Origin: a virus
Virus record (IMG/VR): IMGVR_UViG_3300005253_000535
Span: 1 to 45,756 of that record
DNA: 45,756 bases
Direction: 5' to 3' (one strand)
The position numbers and the translations under genes were made by a program. Under the pieces are notes generated by a model. The model was not told where the DNA came from. It searched no databases and saw only the letters and a list, made by a program, of their open reading frames with translations. This document shows positions 32,218 through 38,669 of the stretch, one piece after another. Numbering within the stretch: position 1 is the stretch's first letter; each line of letters begins with the position of its first letter.

Positions 32218-33465
32218 CTACCTCCTCCCCCGCCGACGGAAGCGGGTAGAAACCAGGCTGACGGGGTAGTAGGCCAGACGTCGGACAGCGCCCGTGACGC
32301 CCTCGATGACAAGGGTCGCCTTGGGAGCTAGGGCTGTGGCGGTTGCTAGGGCCCCCGCGATGGTCACTCCGGGATTGATGGCTGCCGCCCAGCTTCTCGC
32401 CGTTGCGGTAGACAGTGCCCCCGCAACGAGGGCGGCGCCGGATACAGTGGCGTCCCATGACCTCGCTGTCGCTGTGGCGACGGCACCCGCAATGACGGCC
32501 GCACCCGATACGGTGGCAGCCAGACTCGCTGCGGTTGCCGTGGACACGGCGGCAGGGATGGTGTTGACATGCTTTGCCGCGTAGGACAGGGCCGACGCTG
32601 TGGCGAGGGCGGCCGAGACAGTAATTGAGCCCGCCGTTATGATGGAAGCCGCGAAGCTCTTTGCGGTTGCTGTGGCGAGGTTGGCGGCGATTAGGGCTGC
32701 ACCGCTGACAGCAGATGCAGGGGACACGGCCACGGCCGTAGCAACCTTAGCCGAGATCGTGTTCACATTCTTGGCGGCGTAGACCAGGGCAGTTGCCGTC
32801 GCTAGGGAGGCCGCGACGAGAAGGCCGGTCATGATAGTGGCCGCAGGACTCAGCGCAGTAGCCGTCGCCAGGGCCGCCAGGACAGTCACGCCGCCCGCAG
32901 CCGCCGTGTAGTCGATGTCGAGCTTAGGGGCGTTCGCCGACTCGCCTTCATATGACTGGGCATCTCGTCGAGTGCCGTCCGTCGCTGTGGACTCCGCATC
33001 TCTATCTCCGATGAGAATAATCATAGCGTTTCCAGACGACCAACCCCCTCGGTTGACAAGTCCCTGTATGACGCTCTTAAAGTCGGGTGTCGTAAAATCG
33101 TTGCCTGCCACGAAAGATGGCATTGTCCAGGAAACGTCGGCTGTCGTGTCAGTCAGGGCATCCCAACCAGCATCATTTGTTGGGGCAGCAGGGTTGTCAG
33201 CGTCATCAGCGCGAATGTGAACAACAACATCGGCGTTGGAGTTGGTGTTTCTAGCGCGGTACACCGTGGTAGCGGCGTCTATCGTGTCGCCGTTGCCAAT
33301 AGTAACAGAGGTATAACGCATACCAGACTGCCCCCGCTTGGCTGTGGAGGCTGCGTAGCCGTGGAACAGATTGATGCCCGCCGCATCGAATGTGTGGGTG
33401 CCATTATCTTGGAAGTGGATGAAGTCATCACCACCAGCCCCCACCTGTAGGTTTAGAGTGGTCAA
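32218..33465 (-). CDS. Repeat-containing virion surface protein, 415 aa
   Basis: Residues 1-185 form a beta-rich globular domain that ends APKLDIDYT, as in DNRLRE or carbohydrate-binding-like domains. Residues about 188-382 are nine repeats of roughly 17-24 residues, each with a core like AGALATATALS followed by an aromatic or Ala pair. The final 30 residues are basic (RRLAYYPVSLVSTRFRRRGRR). It may be a head fibre or adhesin-like decoration protein. It is encoded upstream of the terminase genes, not with the tail genes. Confidence 0.65.
   Translation of the reverse strand: MTTLNLQVGAGGDDFIHFQDNGTHTFDAAGINLFHGYAASTAKRGQSGMRYTSVTIGNGDTIDAATTVYRARNTNSNADVVVHIRADDADNPAAPTNDAGWDALTDTTADVSWTMPSFVAGNDFTTPDFKSVIQGLVNRGGWSSGNAMIILIGDRDAESTATDGTRRDAQSYEGESANAPKLDIDYTAAAGGVTVLAALATATALSPAATIMTGLLVAASLATATALVYAAKNVNTISAKVATAVAVSPASAVSGAALIAANLATATAKSFAASIITAGSITVSAALATASALSYAAKHVNTIPAAVSTATAASLAATVSGAAVIAGAVATATARSWDATVSGAALVAGALSTATARSWAAAINPGVTIAGALATATALAPKATLVIEGVTGAVRRLAYYPVSLVSTRFRRRGRR
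32320..32904 (-). repeat. Nine tandem coding repeats, unit about 66 bp
   Basis: Within the 415-residue protein the core (I/V)AGALATATA(R/L)S recurs nine times with an average spacing of 22 residues. Two neighbouring copies (residues about 318-361) are nearly identical, which suggests recent duplication; the others have drifted. Repeats of this kind can change number by slippage or recombination. Confidence 0.75.
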
Positions 33466-33908
33466 GCTCTGTCCACCTCTTTGCCCCTGAGCGCCACCAC
33501 GTCGGGTCGCGCCAGGACGCCATGCGGGTCGCTGTTGTCTCGCCGGATGCTGGCGTTCGCGTGGTCGGGAGGGTAGCCCTTCGCCTCGGCCCGTTCCCAG
33601 TACGCCTCGATGTTGGCCTTAATCTCGGCAGGCAGGTCACGGTCGAAGGTCTCCCGCTCCCACTCCGGCTCAGGCTTTTCAGGGCCTAACGTGGCGAGGT
33701 CAACGAACACCCCGTCCTTGCGCTTGAGCCAGCCCTGGGCGTTGGTGACGACACGCTCCCCCGTAGGTCGCAACTGCATCAGGAAGTCGTTGATGCGGTC
33801 GGGGGGCTTTCCCGCCTTTTGGTCGGCCTTGCGTCGCCAGAAGTGAACGAGGACGTAAGTGTGCCCCGATGCCTTGTCGGTGCTGACCTCGACTATCTTG
33901 TAGAACAA
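33462..33908 (-). CDS. Hypothetical protein, 148 aa
   Basis: Begins with TTG directly after the previous TGA (TGAGTTG). A beta-rich start (TYVLVHFWRRKADQ), a central section with GERVVTNAQGWLKRKDGVFVD, and a helical C-terminal half. Its stop overlaps the start of the repeat protein. Similar small proteins occur next to structural genes in tailed phages; no family named. Confidence 0.6.
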   Translation of the reverse strand: MFYKIVEVSTDKASGHTYVLVHFWRRKADQKAGKPPDRINDFLMQLRPTGERVVTNAQGWLKRKDGVFVDLATLGPEKPEPEWERETFDRDLPAEIKANIEAYWERAEAKGYPPDHANASIRRDNSDPHGVLARPDVVALRGKEVDRA

Positions 33909-33909
33909 C

Positions 33910-34269
33910 TCAGCGCCCGAACAGGCGCGTCAGCAGGCCCTTCCTGGGCGTGGGAACCTCGGCCATCGAGCCTGCCCCACCGGCCTCCAGCAGACGCGCG
34001 AGCAGTGCTTCGGGCTGTCCCATGCACCAGTCGCCCTCGGCGCTGTGCGCCCGGACCTGGCCCTTGTGGTTGGGGCCTTCGAGCCGGACGACGTCATGGA
34101 TGATGAAGTGGCGCGGGTCGGCGAGCTTGAACAGCCCCTCGTCGTGGCCGACGGAACCCGTTGGTGCGCCCGTGCACGCCTCCGACACGCACTCGGCCGT
34201 GATGATTCGCAGGGAGCCGGGCTTCTTGAGCAGTTCTTGGAGAGTCCAGATGGCTTGCTTCCTATCCAT
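33910..34269 (-). CDS. Hypothetical protein, 119 aa
   Basis: The ATG at 34269 overlaps the stop of the gene before. The centre contains ECVSEAC and FIIHDVVRLEGPNHKGQVRAH; the C-terminal part is helical (PEALLARLLEAGG). No family is recognised. Confidence 0.6.
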   Translation of the reverse strand: MDRKQAIWTLQELLKKPGSLRIITAECVSEACTGAPTGSVGHDEGLFKLADPRHFIIHDVVRLEGPNHKGQVRAHSAEGDWCMGQPEALLARLLEAGGAGSMAEVPTPRKGLLTRLFGR

Positions 34270-34712
34270 TAGGCTGCCACTCCTACTGTAATCTCGACGA
34301 TACCAGAGGCGTTCCACTGAATCGTGAAGTCGCCGCCGGACGAACTCTGGTCGGTCTGGAAGTCCTGGTAGCAGATGAGGGGGCGGGTCGCGTCTGTGGC
34401 CGGCGACGAGTCGTAGATGACGGCGATGCGGGCCGTGATCGTGGACGCGGACCAGGTCGTGTCGGCCGCATCCAGGACGTGCTTGTTGGTGCCAGCCGTG
34501 TAGGTGACAGTCTTGGAGGCTAGGGTGTCGCCCGTGGCCACGTAGCCTGTGCCTACAACCTCGTTGGTGACGTCGTCTTTGTAGTCGTGCGTGTCTTGGG
34601 CGGGCACGTAGGTCGAGGTCGTGAGCATGACCTTGATGACGTCGGCGTCGTATTCGATCTCCTTGTTCCACAGGGAGGTGAACAGGAGGCCGTATAGTGC
34701 TGCGAGTACCAT
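34269..34712 (-). CDS. Virion structural protein, 147 aa
   Basis: Starts with TAATG coupling. The pattern LWNKEIEYDADVIKVMLTTSTYVPAQDTHDYKDDVTNEV is one I associate with small beta-rich phage structural proteins in head or tail modules. Beta-rich throughout, no cysteine cluster. The role may be decoration or tail related. Confidence 0.65.
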   Translation of the reverse strand: MVLAALYGLLFTSLWNKEIEYDADVIKVMLTTSTYVPAQDTHDYKDDVTNEVVGTGYVATGDTLASKTVTYTAGTNKHVLDAADTTWSASTITARIAVIYDSSPATDATRPLICYQDFQTDQSSSGGDFTIQWNASGIVEITVGVAA

Positions 34713-35179
34713 TACAACATTGCTCCTGCGTTGCGCTCGTCTACGATGAGGCGGAGTTCCATGTCGTCGGTGGCGTCTCGGTTGTCGACGTCGTATACCT
34801 TGACGGTGTAGCCTGCGGGCAGGACGTGGGCCTCCAACTGCATCCGAATCCGGCCGTCGGAGTCGAATGCATTGTCGTCCGGCAAGTCACTCGCGGCGTA
34901 GTAGTTACGCGTCAAGCCCCCAGCTTGGGTCGCGCCAAAGTTCTTGGGCCACAGCAGGTTCGTGCCGTCTCCGATTTCGATTGCCAGTTGGCGAGCACTT
35001 CCACCAGCCTCGCTGATGTACTTGATGGTGAGAAATTGGAGTACCCAAGTCTTCCCCGAGGGCACCGTCTGAACCTTGCTATTCTCGTTGATTACCACGT
35101 CCGACTTCTGCGTGAAGTTCTCCCCCTCGACGTAGACCTCGTCGCCGGTCGCCTTGTTTACCTTGATGTTTTCGGCCAC
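34712..35179 (-). CDS. Putative beta-sandwich structural protein, 155 aa
   Basis: GTG start at 35179 with GAGGAGG about 9 nt upstream. A regular alternation of strands (SDVVINENSKVQTV; TWVLQFLTIKYISEAGGSARQLAIEIGDG) suggests a beta-sandwich such as a fibre or decoration domain. It is the first gene downstream of the internal operator-controlled promoter at 35.2 kb. Confidence 0.6.
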   Translation of the reverse strand: MAENIKVNKATGDEVYVEGENFTQKSDVVINENSKVQTVPSGKTWVLQFLTIKYISEAGGSARQLAIEIGDGTNLLWPKNFGATQAGGLTRNYYAASDLPDDNAFDSDGRIRMQLEAHVLPAGYTVKVYDVDNRDATDDMELRLIVDERNAGAML

Positions 35180-35180
35180 G

Positions 35181-35474
35181 CTACAGTGCCTCCTCGATAC
35201 TTTTCCGCCATCTTGAAGGTAGCATATTACGCGTAAGGAGGTCAAGGATTACGCGTTGGGTCGCCGTAGGGTCGAGAGCTGTCTCCTCGCTGAGGGCAAA
35301 TGCCTGCGCTCTCAGCATCCGCTGGAGATCGCCGTGGGAGAACGAAGCTACGGATACCCGGCCGCCGAACGCGGCAAGGACGACGAAAATGCGGTCGCCC
35401 CCGGGATCCGACCAGAAGCGGAGGGCGTGGGTTTGGAGCCCGCCGAGAGCCTTGGCGTAGTCCGGCGGAGGCAG
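35181..35474 (-). CDS. Hypothetical protein with no standard start codon, 97+ aa
   Basis: A clear protein frame (LPPPDYAKALGGLQTHALRF, then GDRIFVVLAAFGG, then LSEETALDPT) ends at 35181. Upstream it stays open to a TAG within the previous gene, but contains no ATG, GTG or TTG before residue about 60. Coordinates here use a CTG at 35474. Alternatives are GTA at about 35493, or a -1 frameshift from the 63-residue gene upstream near its final AGGAAGGAAG. The TACGCGTA operators and the 35.2-kb promoter lie inside its 3' part. Confidence 0.5.
   Translation of the reverse strand: MPPPDYAKALGGLQTHALRFWSDPGGDRIFVVLAAFGGRVSVASFSHGDLQRMLRAQAFALSEETALDPTATQRVILDLLTRNMLPSRWRKSIEEAL
35216..35257 (-). promoter_or_regulatory. 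Operator-controlled internal promoter, 35.2 kb
   Basis: On the minus strand TTGACC (35240-35245) and TACCTT (35216-35221) are 18 bp apart. TACGCGTA lies in the spacer (35228-35235), 4 bp from the -35, and TACGCGTT at 35250-35257 just upstream, 22 bp away. It is embedded in a coding region and would drive the structural gene starting at 35179. Confidence 0.6.
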
Positions 35475-35500
35475 GGGGGCACCCGTGCGATAGGCGCTAG

Positions 35501-35692
35501 CTACTTCCTTCCTGTTCGGCGTGGCTTTTCCTCCCTAGCGACTACGTGCTGGCACGGGCCAGGCTTGTCGTCCCCGTACTCCACGACGGTCCAGGCGGGG
35601 CAGTTGGTGCAGCGGGCCGGCGCGTGTCCGGCCTTCCAGCGCATACCCTTCGCCCCGACCAGTTTCCAGTAGTGCTTACACTTCTTCCCCAT
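35501..35692 (-). CDS. Small zinc-binding-like protein, 63 aa
   Basis: First gene of the long minus-strand virion transcript. Basic with CKHYW, CTNCPAW and CQH, which could bind zinc. ATG at 35692 without a strong Shine-Dalgarno. The end may feed a -1 frameshift into the following frame (see 35181-35474). No family is recognised. Confidence 0.6.
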   Translation of the reverse strand: MGKKCKHYWKLVGAKGMRWKAGHAPARCTNCPAWTVVEYGDDKPGPCQHVVAREEKPRRTGRK

Positions 35693-35713
35693 CCGTATCT
35701 CACATAATTACGA

Positions 35714-35738
35714 GCCTCGCCCCCACGGCGGGCTCGGC
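35714..35738 (-). promoter_or_regulatory. Conserved start-region hairpin of the virion transcript
   Basis: On the minus strand GCC-GA-GCCC pairs with GGGC-GA-GGC around a 7-nt loop, leaving a symmetric GA/GA internal loop that can form two sheared G-A pairs. It begins 5 bp after the -10 box. The same hairpin with the same GA/GA loop follows the 41.05-kb promoter. If transcription begins at G35735 the RNA would start inside the 5' strand. Confidence 0.5.
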
Positions 35739-35742
35739 TAAT

Positions 35743-35781
35743 ATTGTACCGAGAACGCGTAAGGTTGTCAAGTTACGCGTA
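35743..35781 (-). promoter_or_regulatory. Operator-controlled late promoter of the virion operon
   Basis: On the minus strand TTGACA (35766-35771), 17 bp, TACAAT (35743-35748). Operators: AACGCGTA at 35754-35761 in the spacer and TACGCGTA at 35774-35781 just upstream, 20 bp apart. A third degenerate half (TGCGTA) is at 35787. The -35, operator, -10 and following hairpin all closely match those at 41.05 kb. Confidence 0.85.
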
Positions 35782-35843
35782 TGAAATGCGTAATTGTGTG
35801 CGCCAGGCTGAAGGATATTCAGCTTCCTGCACACAGAAAGGGC

Positions 35844-35868
35844 AAAAGGCCCCCTGGGGAGGGGGCCT
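35844..35868 (-). terminator. Rho-independent terminator of the small RNA
   Basis: A 9-bp perfect stem AGGCCCCCT / AGGGGGCCT with a CCCC loop (minus strand) runs straight into TTTTGCCCTTT. It closes the small RNA and also insulates the late promoter 70 bp downstream from upstream transcription. Confidence 0.85.
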
Positions 35869-35929
35869 CTGACGGACGGGGAGCGACTCGGGGGAGAGTC
35901 GCGTGTCGGGAGCGCGTAGGGCTCCGACT
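35844..35929 (-). ncRNA. Three-hairpin small RNA, about 86 nt
   Basis: Own promoter, three consecutive hairpins and a terminator, with no ORF. Hairpin 1: GTCGGAGC pairs with GCTCCCGAC with one bulged base (35904-35928). Hairpin 2: GCGACTC / GAGTCGC with a 6-nt loop (35882-35901). Hairpin 3 is the terminator. The unpaired links are short. It lies between the operon ending at 35986 and the late promoter. A regulatory antisense or protein-binding RNA is the natural guess; no known family is recognised. Confidence 0.7.
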
Positions 35930-35935
35930 GGTTCG

Positions 35936-35964
35936 ATGTTAGCAGATACTTATAGGGCTGTCAA
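35936..35964 (-). promoter_or_regulatory. Promoter of the small RNA, without operator
   Basis: On the minus strand TTGACA (35959-35964), 17 bp, TAACAT (35936-35941). The predicted start at about 35929 is right at the first hairpin. No TACGCGTA-like site is present, so it should be active in lysogeny as well as in lytic growth. Confidence 0.8.
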
Positions 35965-35985
35965 GGGGGGCGCTAATCGGGGGCA

Positions 35986-36180
35986 TTAGCCTGTGACCGC
36001 TTCGGCGTCTAAGCATTCCCTCGCCTCGTCGTCGGCACCCAGGTCCACGGCATCGCAGTAGGTCGAGTAGATCGCCCGGTCCAGCAGACGGATGCCGACC
36101 TCGTTCAGCTCGTCCCCCTTCTCACGGCGAGTTCTAATGAGGCGGTGGAGCCTGGCCAGGGCGTACTCGCTCGGAGTCAC
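35986..36180 (-). CDS. Small helical protein, 64 aa
   Basis: GTG start right after the previous TGA. Fully helical, charged (YALARLHRLIRTRREKGDELNEVGIRLLDRAIYS) with two cysteines. Second gene behind the tmRNA-like RNA. Could be a small DNA-binding or regulatory protein; no family is recognised. Confidence 0.65.
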   Translation of the reverse strand: MTPSEYALARLHRLIRTRREKGDELNEVGIRLLDRAIYSTYCDAVDLGADDEARECLDAEAVTG

Positions 36181-36183
36181 AGC

Positions 36184-36381
36184 TCATCCCCTGGGGTGCC
36201 TCAGATCGTGCGTCTCGTGGTAGTCGCACCCCTCTGCGGGACAGACGACGGAGACGCGCCCCTCATACTGGTCGCGGTCTACCCAGCCAGCCGACCCACA
36301 AGACGGGCAGCGGATATAGGCGTGCCGCTCGTCGCCCTTCAGTGGCCCGTAAACCACCTCTGGGGCTATTCCTGTAGTCAC
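36184..36381 (-). CDS. Zinc-ribbon protein, 65 aa
   Basis: GTG at 36381 with AAAGGAGG 6 nt upstream; this ribosome-binding site begins at the last base of the tmRNA-like RNA's CCA end. Cysteine pairs CPSC and CPAEGC, 21 residues apart, form a zinc ribbon of the transcription-factor type. It is probably transcribed from the tmRNA-like promoter, so the two may share regulation. Confidence 0.7.
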   Translation of the reverse strand: MTTGIAPEVVYGPLKGDERHAYIRCPSCGSAGWVDRDQYEGRVSVVCPAEGCDYHETHDLRHPRG

Positions 36382-36394
36382 TGCTTTCCTCCTT

Positions 36395-36481
36395 TGGTGG
36401 AGGCGGTCGGAGTTGAACCGACGTCTGCCAGAGCTGCGGGAGATGCCGCTTCTACTTCTCCGGCACGAACCCGTCGCCCCC
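36395..36481 (-). ncRNA. tmRNA-like / tRNA-like RNA, 87 nt, with G3-U70 acceptor pair
   Basis: On the minus strand the 5' end GGGGGCG pairs with CGCCTCC at the 3' end in all seven positions, with a G-U pair at position 3, then discriminator A and CCA. G3-U70 plus A73 is the alanine identity set shared by tRNA-Ala and tmRNA. The T-arm is GTCGG, TTCAACT, CCGAC. After the acceptor comes GACGGG, as near the 5' end of tmRNAs, then a hairpin GTGCCG/CGGCAT with a 12-nt loop. No anticodon arm with a U33 loop can be drawn, and no mRNA-like domain fits. A promoter lies directly upstream. Confidence 0.6.
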
Positions 36482-36489
36482 ACGCTCCC

Positions 36490-36519
36490 ATTATACGCGC
36501 GCCCCCCGCACATAGCCAA
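36490..36519 (-). promoter_or_regulatory. Promoter of the tmRNA-like RNA
   Basis: On the minus strand TTGGCT (36514-36519), 18 bp, a perfect TATAAT (36490-36495). The predicted start, 6-8 nt downstream, coincides with the first bases of the acceptor stem. No operator copy is present. Confidence 0.7.
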
Positions 36520-36880
36520 TGGGCCCCCGGGAACGCTCTCCTGGCCACAGGGGGAATTAGGAAGAGAGGGTGGCCAACCACACACTCCGCGACGGCTTCG
36601 AGCCCGCGTCCTCCTGGGGCTTTTCGCTCATCCGTGCTAGCCCGGCGACCGCCTGACAGCTAGACAAGCGGCCGGCCCCTAGATAGGGAACAGCGCGGGA
36701 TGGGCCCGGGCCAGGTACGAAGCGCGCCAAAGCTGGACGTCAAGCGGATCCCTTCCTTTTCTGAAGTGAGTCATAGTCTCAATAAGGGGAGCGCAGTGGG
36801 ATCACGCTCCGCTAGCTCTGTGACCTCGCTCCGGGGCGCTCCCGCCGGCTCCCGTGGCCGGGCTGCTCCTAGCCCACCAT
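36520..36880. other. Non-coding stretch without a convincing gene
   Basis: About 360 bp with no credible gene on either strand; the only open frame (plus, 36700-36882) is Ser/Arg-rich and lacks a ribosome-binding site. The stretch is GC-rich with several inverted repeats, for example GGAGCG/CGCTCC at 36788-36810. It may hold the replication origin, an upstream regulatory region, or another RNA; nothing identifies it further. Confidence 0.5.
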
Positions 36881-36883
36881 AGA

Positions 36884-36994
36884 TACGCGTTATACGTGGG
36901 GAGCAAACGCGTTGCCCATTCTATCGCCAAACGGCCTACGCGGGGTTGACACGTCATACGCGTGGGCCTAACATAGACTTGACGGTTACGCGTA
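36884..36994 (+). promoter_or_regulatory. Operator cluster and rightward early promoter
   Basis: TTGACA (36946-36951), 17 bp, TAACAT (36969-36974). Five operator-like sites: TACGCGTT 36884-36891, AACGCGTT 36906-36913, TACGCG 36937-36942, TACGCGTG 36957-36964 (in the spacer, 5 bp from the -35) and TACGCGTA 36987-36994 (downstream of the start). Spacings are 22, 31, 20 and 30 bp. This is the densest cluster in the genome and faces the long early operon. Confidence 0.8.
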
Positions 36995-37010
36995 GTAGGA
37001 GGGAACAGCG

Positions 37011-37259
37011 ATGGTCACAGAACTAGAGTGCAATGTGGACGGGTGCCGCTACCACGACGCCGACTCCATATTCTATGTCACGGTCGTTGACGGGGCGCGG
37101 GTCGGATTCCTGCTAGGTCCCTACGGCGACCATCAGACGGCGATAAACAACGTTGACCGTGGGCGTGGTCTAGCCAACCAGGCCGACCCCCGCGCCGCTT
37201 TCTATTCCTTCGGCACGTCATCCATCAAACGAGAACGTCAAACGGTGTTCGGTAGCTAG
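37011..37259 (+). CDS. Hypothetical early protein, 82 aa
   Basis: First gene behind the operator cluster; TAGGAGGGA before the ATG. The N-terminus has CNVDGCRYHD; the rest is beta-rich and soluble. Probably a host-takeover protein by position. No family is recognised. Confidence 0.7.
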   Translation: MVTELECNVDGCRYHDADSIFYVTVVDGARVGFLLGPYGDHQTAINNVDRGRGLANQADPRAAFYSFGTSSIKRERQTVFGS

Positions 37260-37271
37260 GAGGGATTGACC

Positions 37272-37403
37272 ATGACGGACAAGCCAGAGACAGCGAAGCC
37301 GGCCAAGCGGCCAGCGAGCCGTTACGCAGCCAAGGGTCGGCAGGCCATCGAAGACACGCATCCGCACCGACCGCCGGTTGCGTGGTGCTCCAAGTGCCAG
37401 TAG
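37272..37403 (+). CDS. Small basic protein, 43 aa, C-terminal CxxC
   Basis: ATG with TAGGAGGGA upstream. Lys/Pro/Ala-rich basic N-terminal half (KPETAKPAKRPASRYAAKGR) and a C-terminal WCSKCQ. It could bind nucleic acid. Ends 17 nt before the next gene. Confidence 0.6.
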   Translation: MTDKPETAKPAKRPASRYAAKGRQAIEDTHPHRPPVAWCSKCQ

Positions 37404-37420
37404 CCAGGAGGGAAGACACA

Positions 37421-37753
37421 ATGGGAACACGCTGCTTGACAGTGTTCAAGGAAGAGGACGGTACGGAGATCGCTGTGATGTACCGTCAGATGGACGGATA
37501 CCCCAGCGGCCACGGCCAAGAGCTAGCCGACTTCCTAGCTGGTAAGGCGCTCGTAAACGGCATCGGGGCCGATGATTCGAAGGACACGGCTTTCAACGGT
37601 ATGCATTGTCTAGCCGCGTCCGTGGTCGCCCACTTCAAGAAGGACCTCGGTTCAGTTTACCTCTACCCCGCAGGCACCCGTGACGTAGGCGAAGAGTACA
37701 CCTACACAGTTACGGGCAGAATGGGCGAGAAACCCACCATTAAGACGAAGTAA
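37421..37753 (+). CDS. Conserved hypothetical protein, 110 aa
   Basis: The N-terminus GTRCLTVFKEEDGTEIAVMY followed by RQMDGYPSGHGQELADFL is a pattern I have seen in uncharacterised phage and bacterial proteins of this size. Mixed alpha/beta, soluble. ATG with AGGAGGGA. Function unknown. Confidence 0.75.
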   Translation: MGTRCLTVFKEEDGTEIAVMYRQMDGYPSGHGQELADFLAGKALVNGIGADDSKDTAFNGMHCLAASVVAHFKKDLGSVYLYPAGTRDVGEEYTYTVTGRMGEKPTIKTK

Positions 37754-37841
37754 TCCTAGTCCCTCCAGCGTTGGCCCTAACGTCTTGCACCCCCTTGGCG
37801 TTGGGGCCGGCCCCGGACGGATTAGCAGGAGGGAAGACAGC

Positions 37842-38066
37842 ATGAAGGTTCAACGGATCGCACAGGTGACAGACGCCTACGTGCGCCACTATTCCGACAA
37901 CGGACAGACAACGGCCTACGTGGAGTGGTACGACCAGGACGGCGACGGCGGGCGCACGGAAGGCAACCTGTTCCCTTGTGAGCATGTTGTCTTAGGCGCC
38001 CACATGGCGGCGCTGTTCGCCCGCGCCAACCGCGAGGGCATCGCTATCAGAGGGGAGACGTGGTAG
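37842..38066 (+). CDS. Hypothetical protein, 74 aa
   Basis: AGGAGGGA before the ATG. Beta-rich N-terminal part (TTAYVEWYDQDGDGG) and a C-terminal helix (LGAHMAALFARANREG). The 88-bp gap before it contains the palindrome GGGGCCGGCCCC (37803-37814) without a T-run. No family is recognised. Confidence 0.65.
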   Translation: MKVQRIAQVTDAYVRHYSDNGQTTAYVEWYDQDGDGGRTEGNLFPCEHVVLGAHMAALFARANREGIAIRGETW

Positions 38067-38068
38067 CC

Positions 38069-38173
38069 ATGACAGCCGGCGAAGCATGGTTCGTAACCAT
38101 CGTCCTTACCCTGGCCCTGGTGCTGGGCATGGGAGCGGTGGAAGTGCTGAGTAACGCCCTGACGGGCGGATAG
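38069..38173 (+). CDS. Single-span membrane peptide, 34 aa
   Basis: Starts 2 nt after the previous stop. One transmembrane helix (WFVTIVLTLALVLGMGAVEVL) with short polar ends. A good ribosome-binding site (GGAGGGG) for the following gene overlaps its end. Function unknown. Confidence 0.5.
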   Translation: MTAGEAWFVTIVLTLALVLGMGAVEVLSNALTGG

Positions 38174-38187
38174 GAGGGGACAGAGAC

Positions 38188-38370
38188 ATGGAACGCAAAG
38201 CTAACGAGCCAGTAAGGGCCGACAGTTCCGACGACGACATTCGGGATCGCGCCCGTGAACTGTTTGGAATCGAGGGCGAGACTGAGATAGACACCGACGC
38301 CGAAGTCAGTCGCGGGGATGACGACGGGACCTACGTCCAGGCGTGGGTGTGGGTCGAGTTTGGAGCCTAG
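38188..38370 (+). CDS. Acidic hypothetical protein, 60 aa
   Basis: TAGGAGGGG before the ATG. Strongly acidic (SSDDDIRDRARELFGIEGETEIDTDAEVSRGDDD), aromatic C-terminus (AWVWVEF). Charge mimicry of DNA is conceivable for such early proteins, but nothing proves it. Confidence 0.6.
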   Translation: MERKANEPVRADSSDDDIRDRARELFGIEGETEIDTDAEVSRGDDDGTYVQAWVWVEFGA

Positions 38371-38374
38371 CACC

Positions 38375-38662
38375 ATGACTACCAGATACCAGAAGAGTCA
38401 GATCGAGGACACAGCCCGAATCCTGAAAACCATGTGGGAGTGCCATTGCAACAGCCCCCACGATCCAAATGGGCCGGAGTGTGCAGGTTGTCAGACGCGG
38501 GACGGCATGGTCAGTGCCTTCGCCGACCTCTTCGCCGCCGACAACCCTAAGCGATGCACTTTCCACGGCGATCATAACACCGGGTACAGCGTGGACTGTG
38601 AAATCACGGGCTTCGACCGTGAGCAATTCCTAGCAGCCTGCGGGCTGGAAAGCGAGGGATAG
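38375..38662 (+). CDS. Hypothetical protein, 95 aa, Cys/His-containing
   Basis: ATG 5 nt after the previous stop. Helical N-terminus, then CHCNSPHDPNGPECAGC, a likely zinc site, and a C-terminal CTFHGDHN. No family is recognised. Ends 8 nt before dnaN. Confidence 0.65.
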   Translation: MTTRYQKSQIEDTARILKTMWECHCNSPHDPNGPECAGCQTRDGMVSAFADLFAADNPKRCTFHGDHNTGYSVDCEITGFDREQFLAACGLESEG

Positions 38663-38669
38663 ATACCCC

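Noticed and set aside
32320-32904. CRISPR-like array
   Set aside because: The periodic sequence is coding, has no constant repeat with unique spacers, and encodes a protein repeat.
36395-36489. Canonical tRNA gene of class I or II
   Set aside because: Acceptor and T-arm are good, but no 7-nt anticodon loop with U33 and no standard D-arm can be drawn.
36700-36882. 60-codon plus-strand ORF in the non-coding stretch
   Set aside because: No ribosome-binding site, Ser/Arg/Pro-rich composition, no coupling to other genes.
37803-37814. Palindrome GGGGCCGGCCCC as terminator
   Set aside because: No T-run on either side; 12 bp of pure G/C can arise by chance in this genome.
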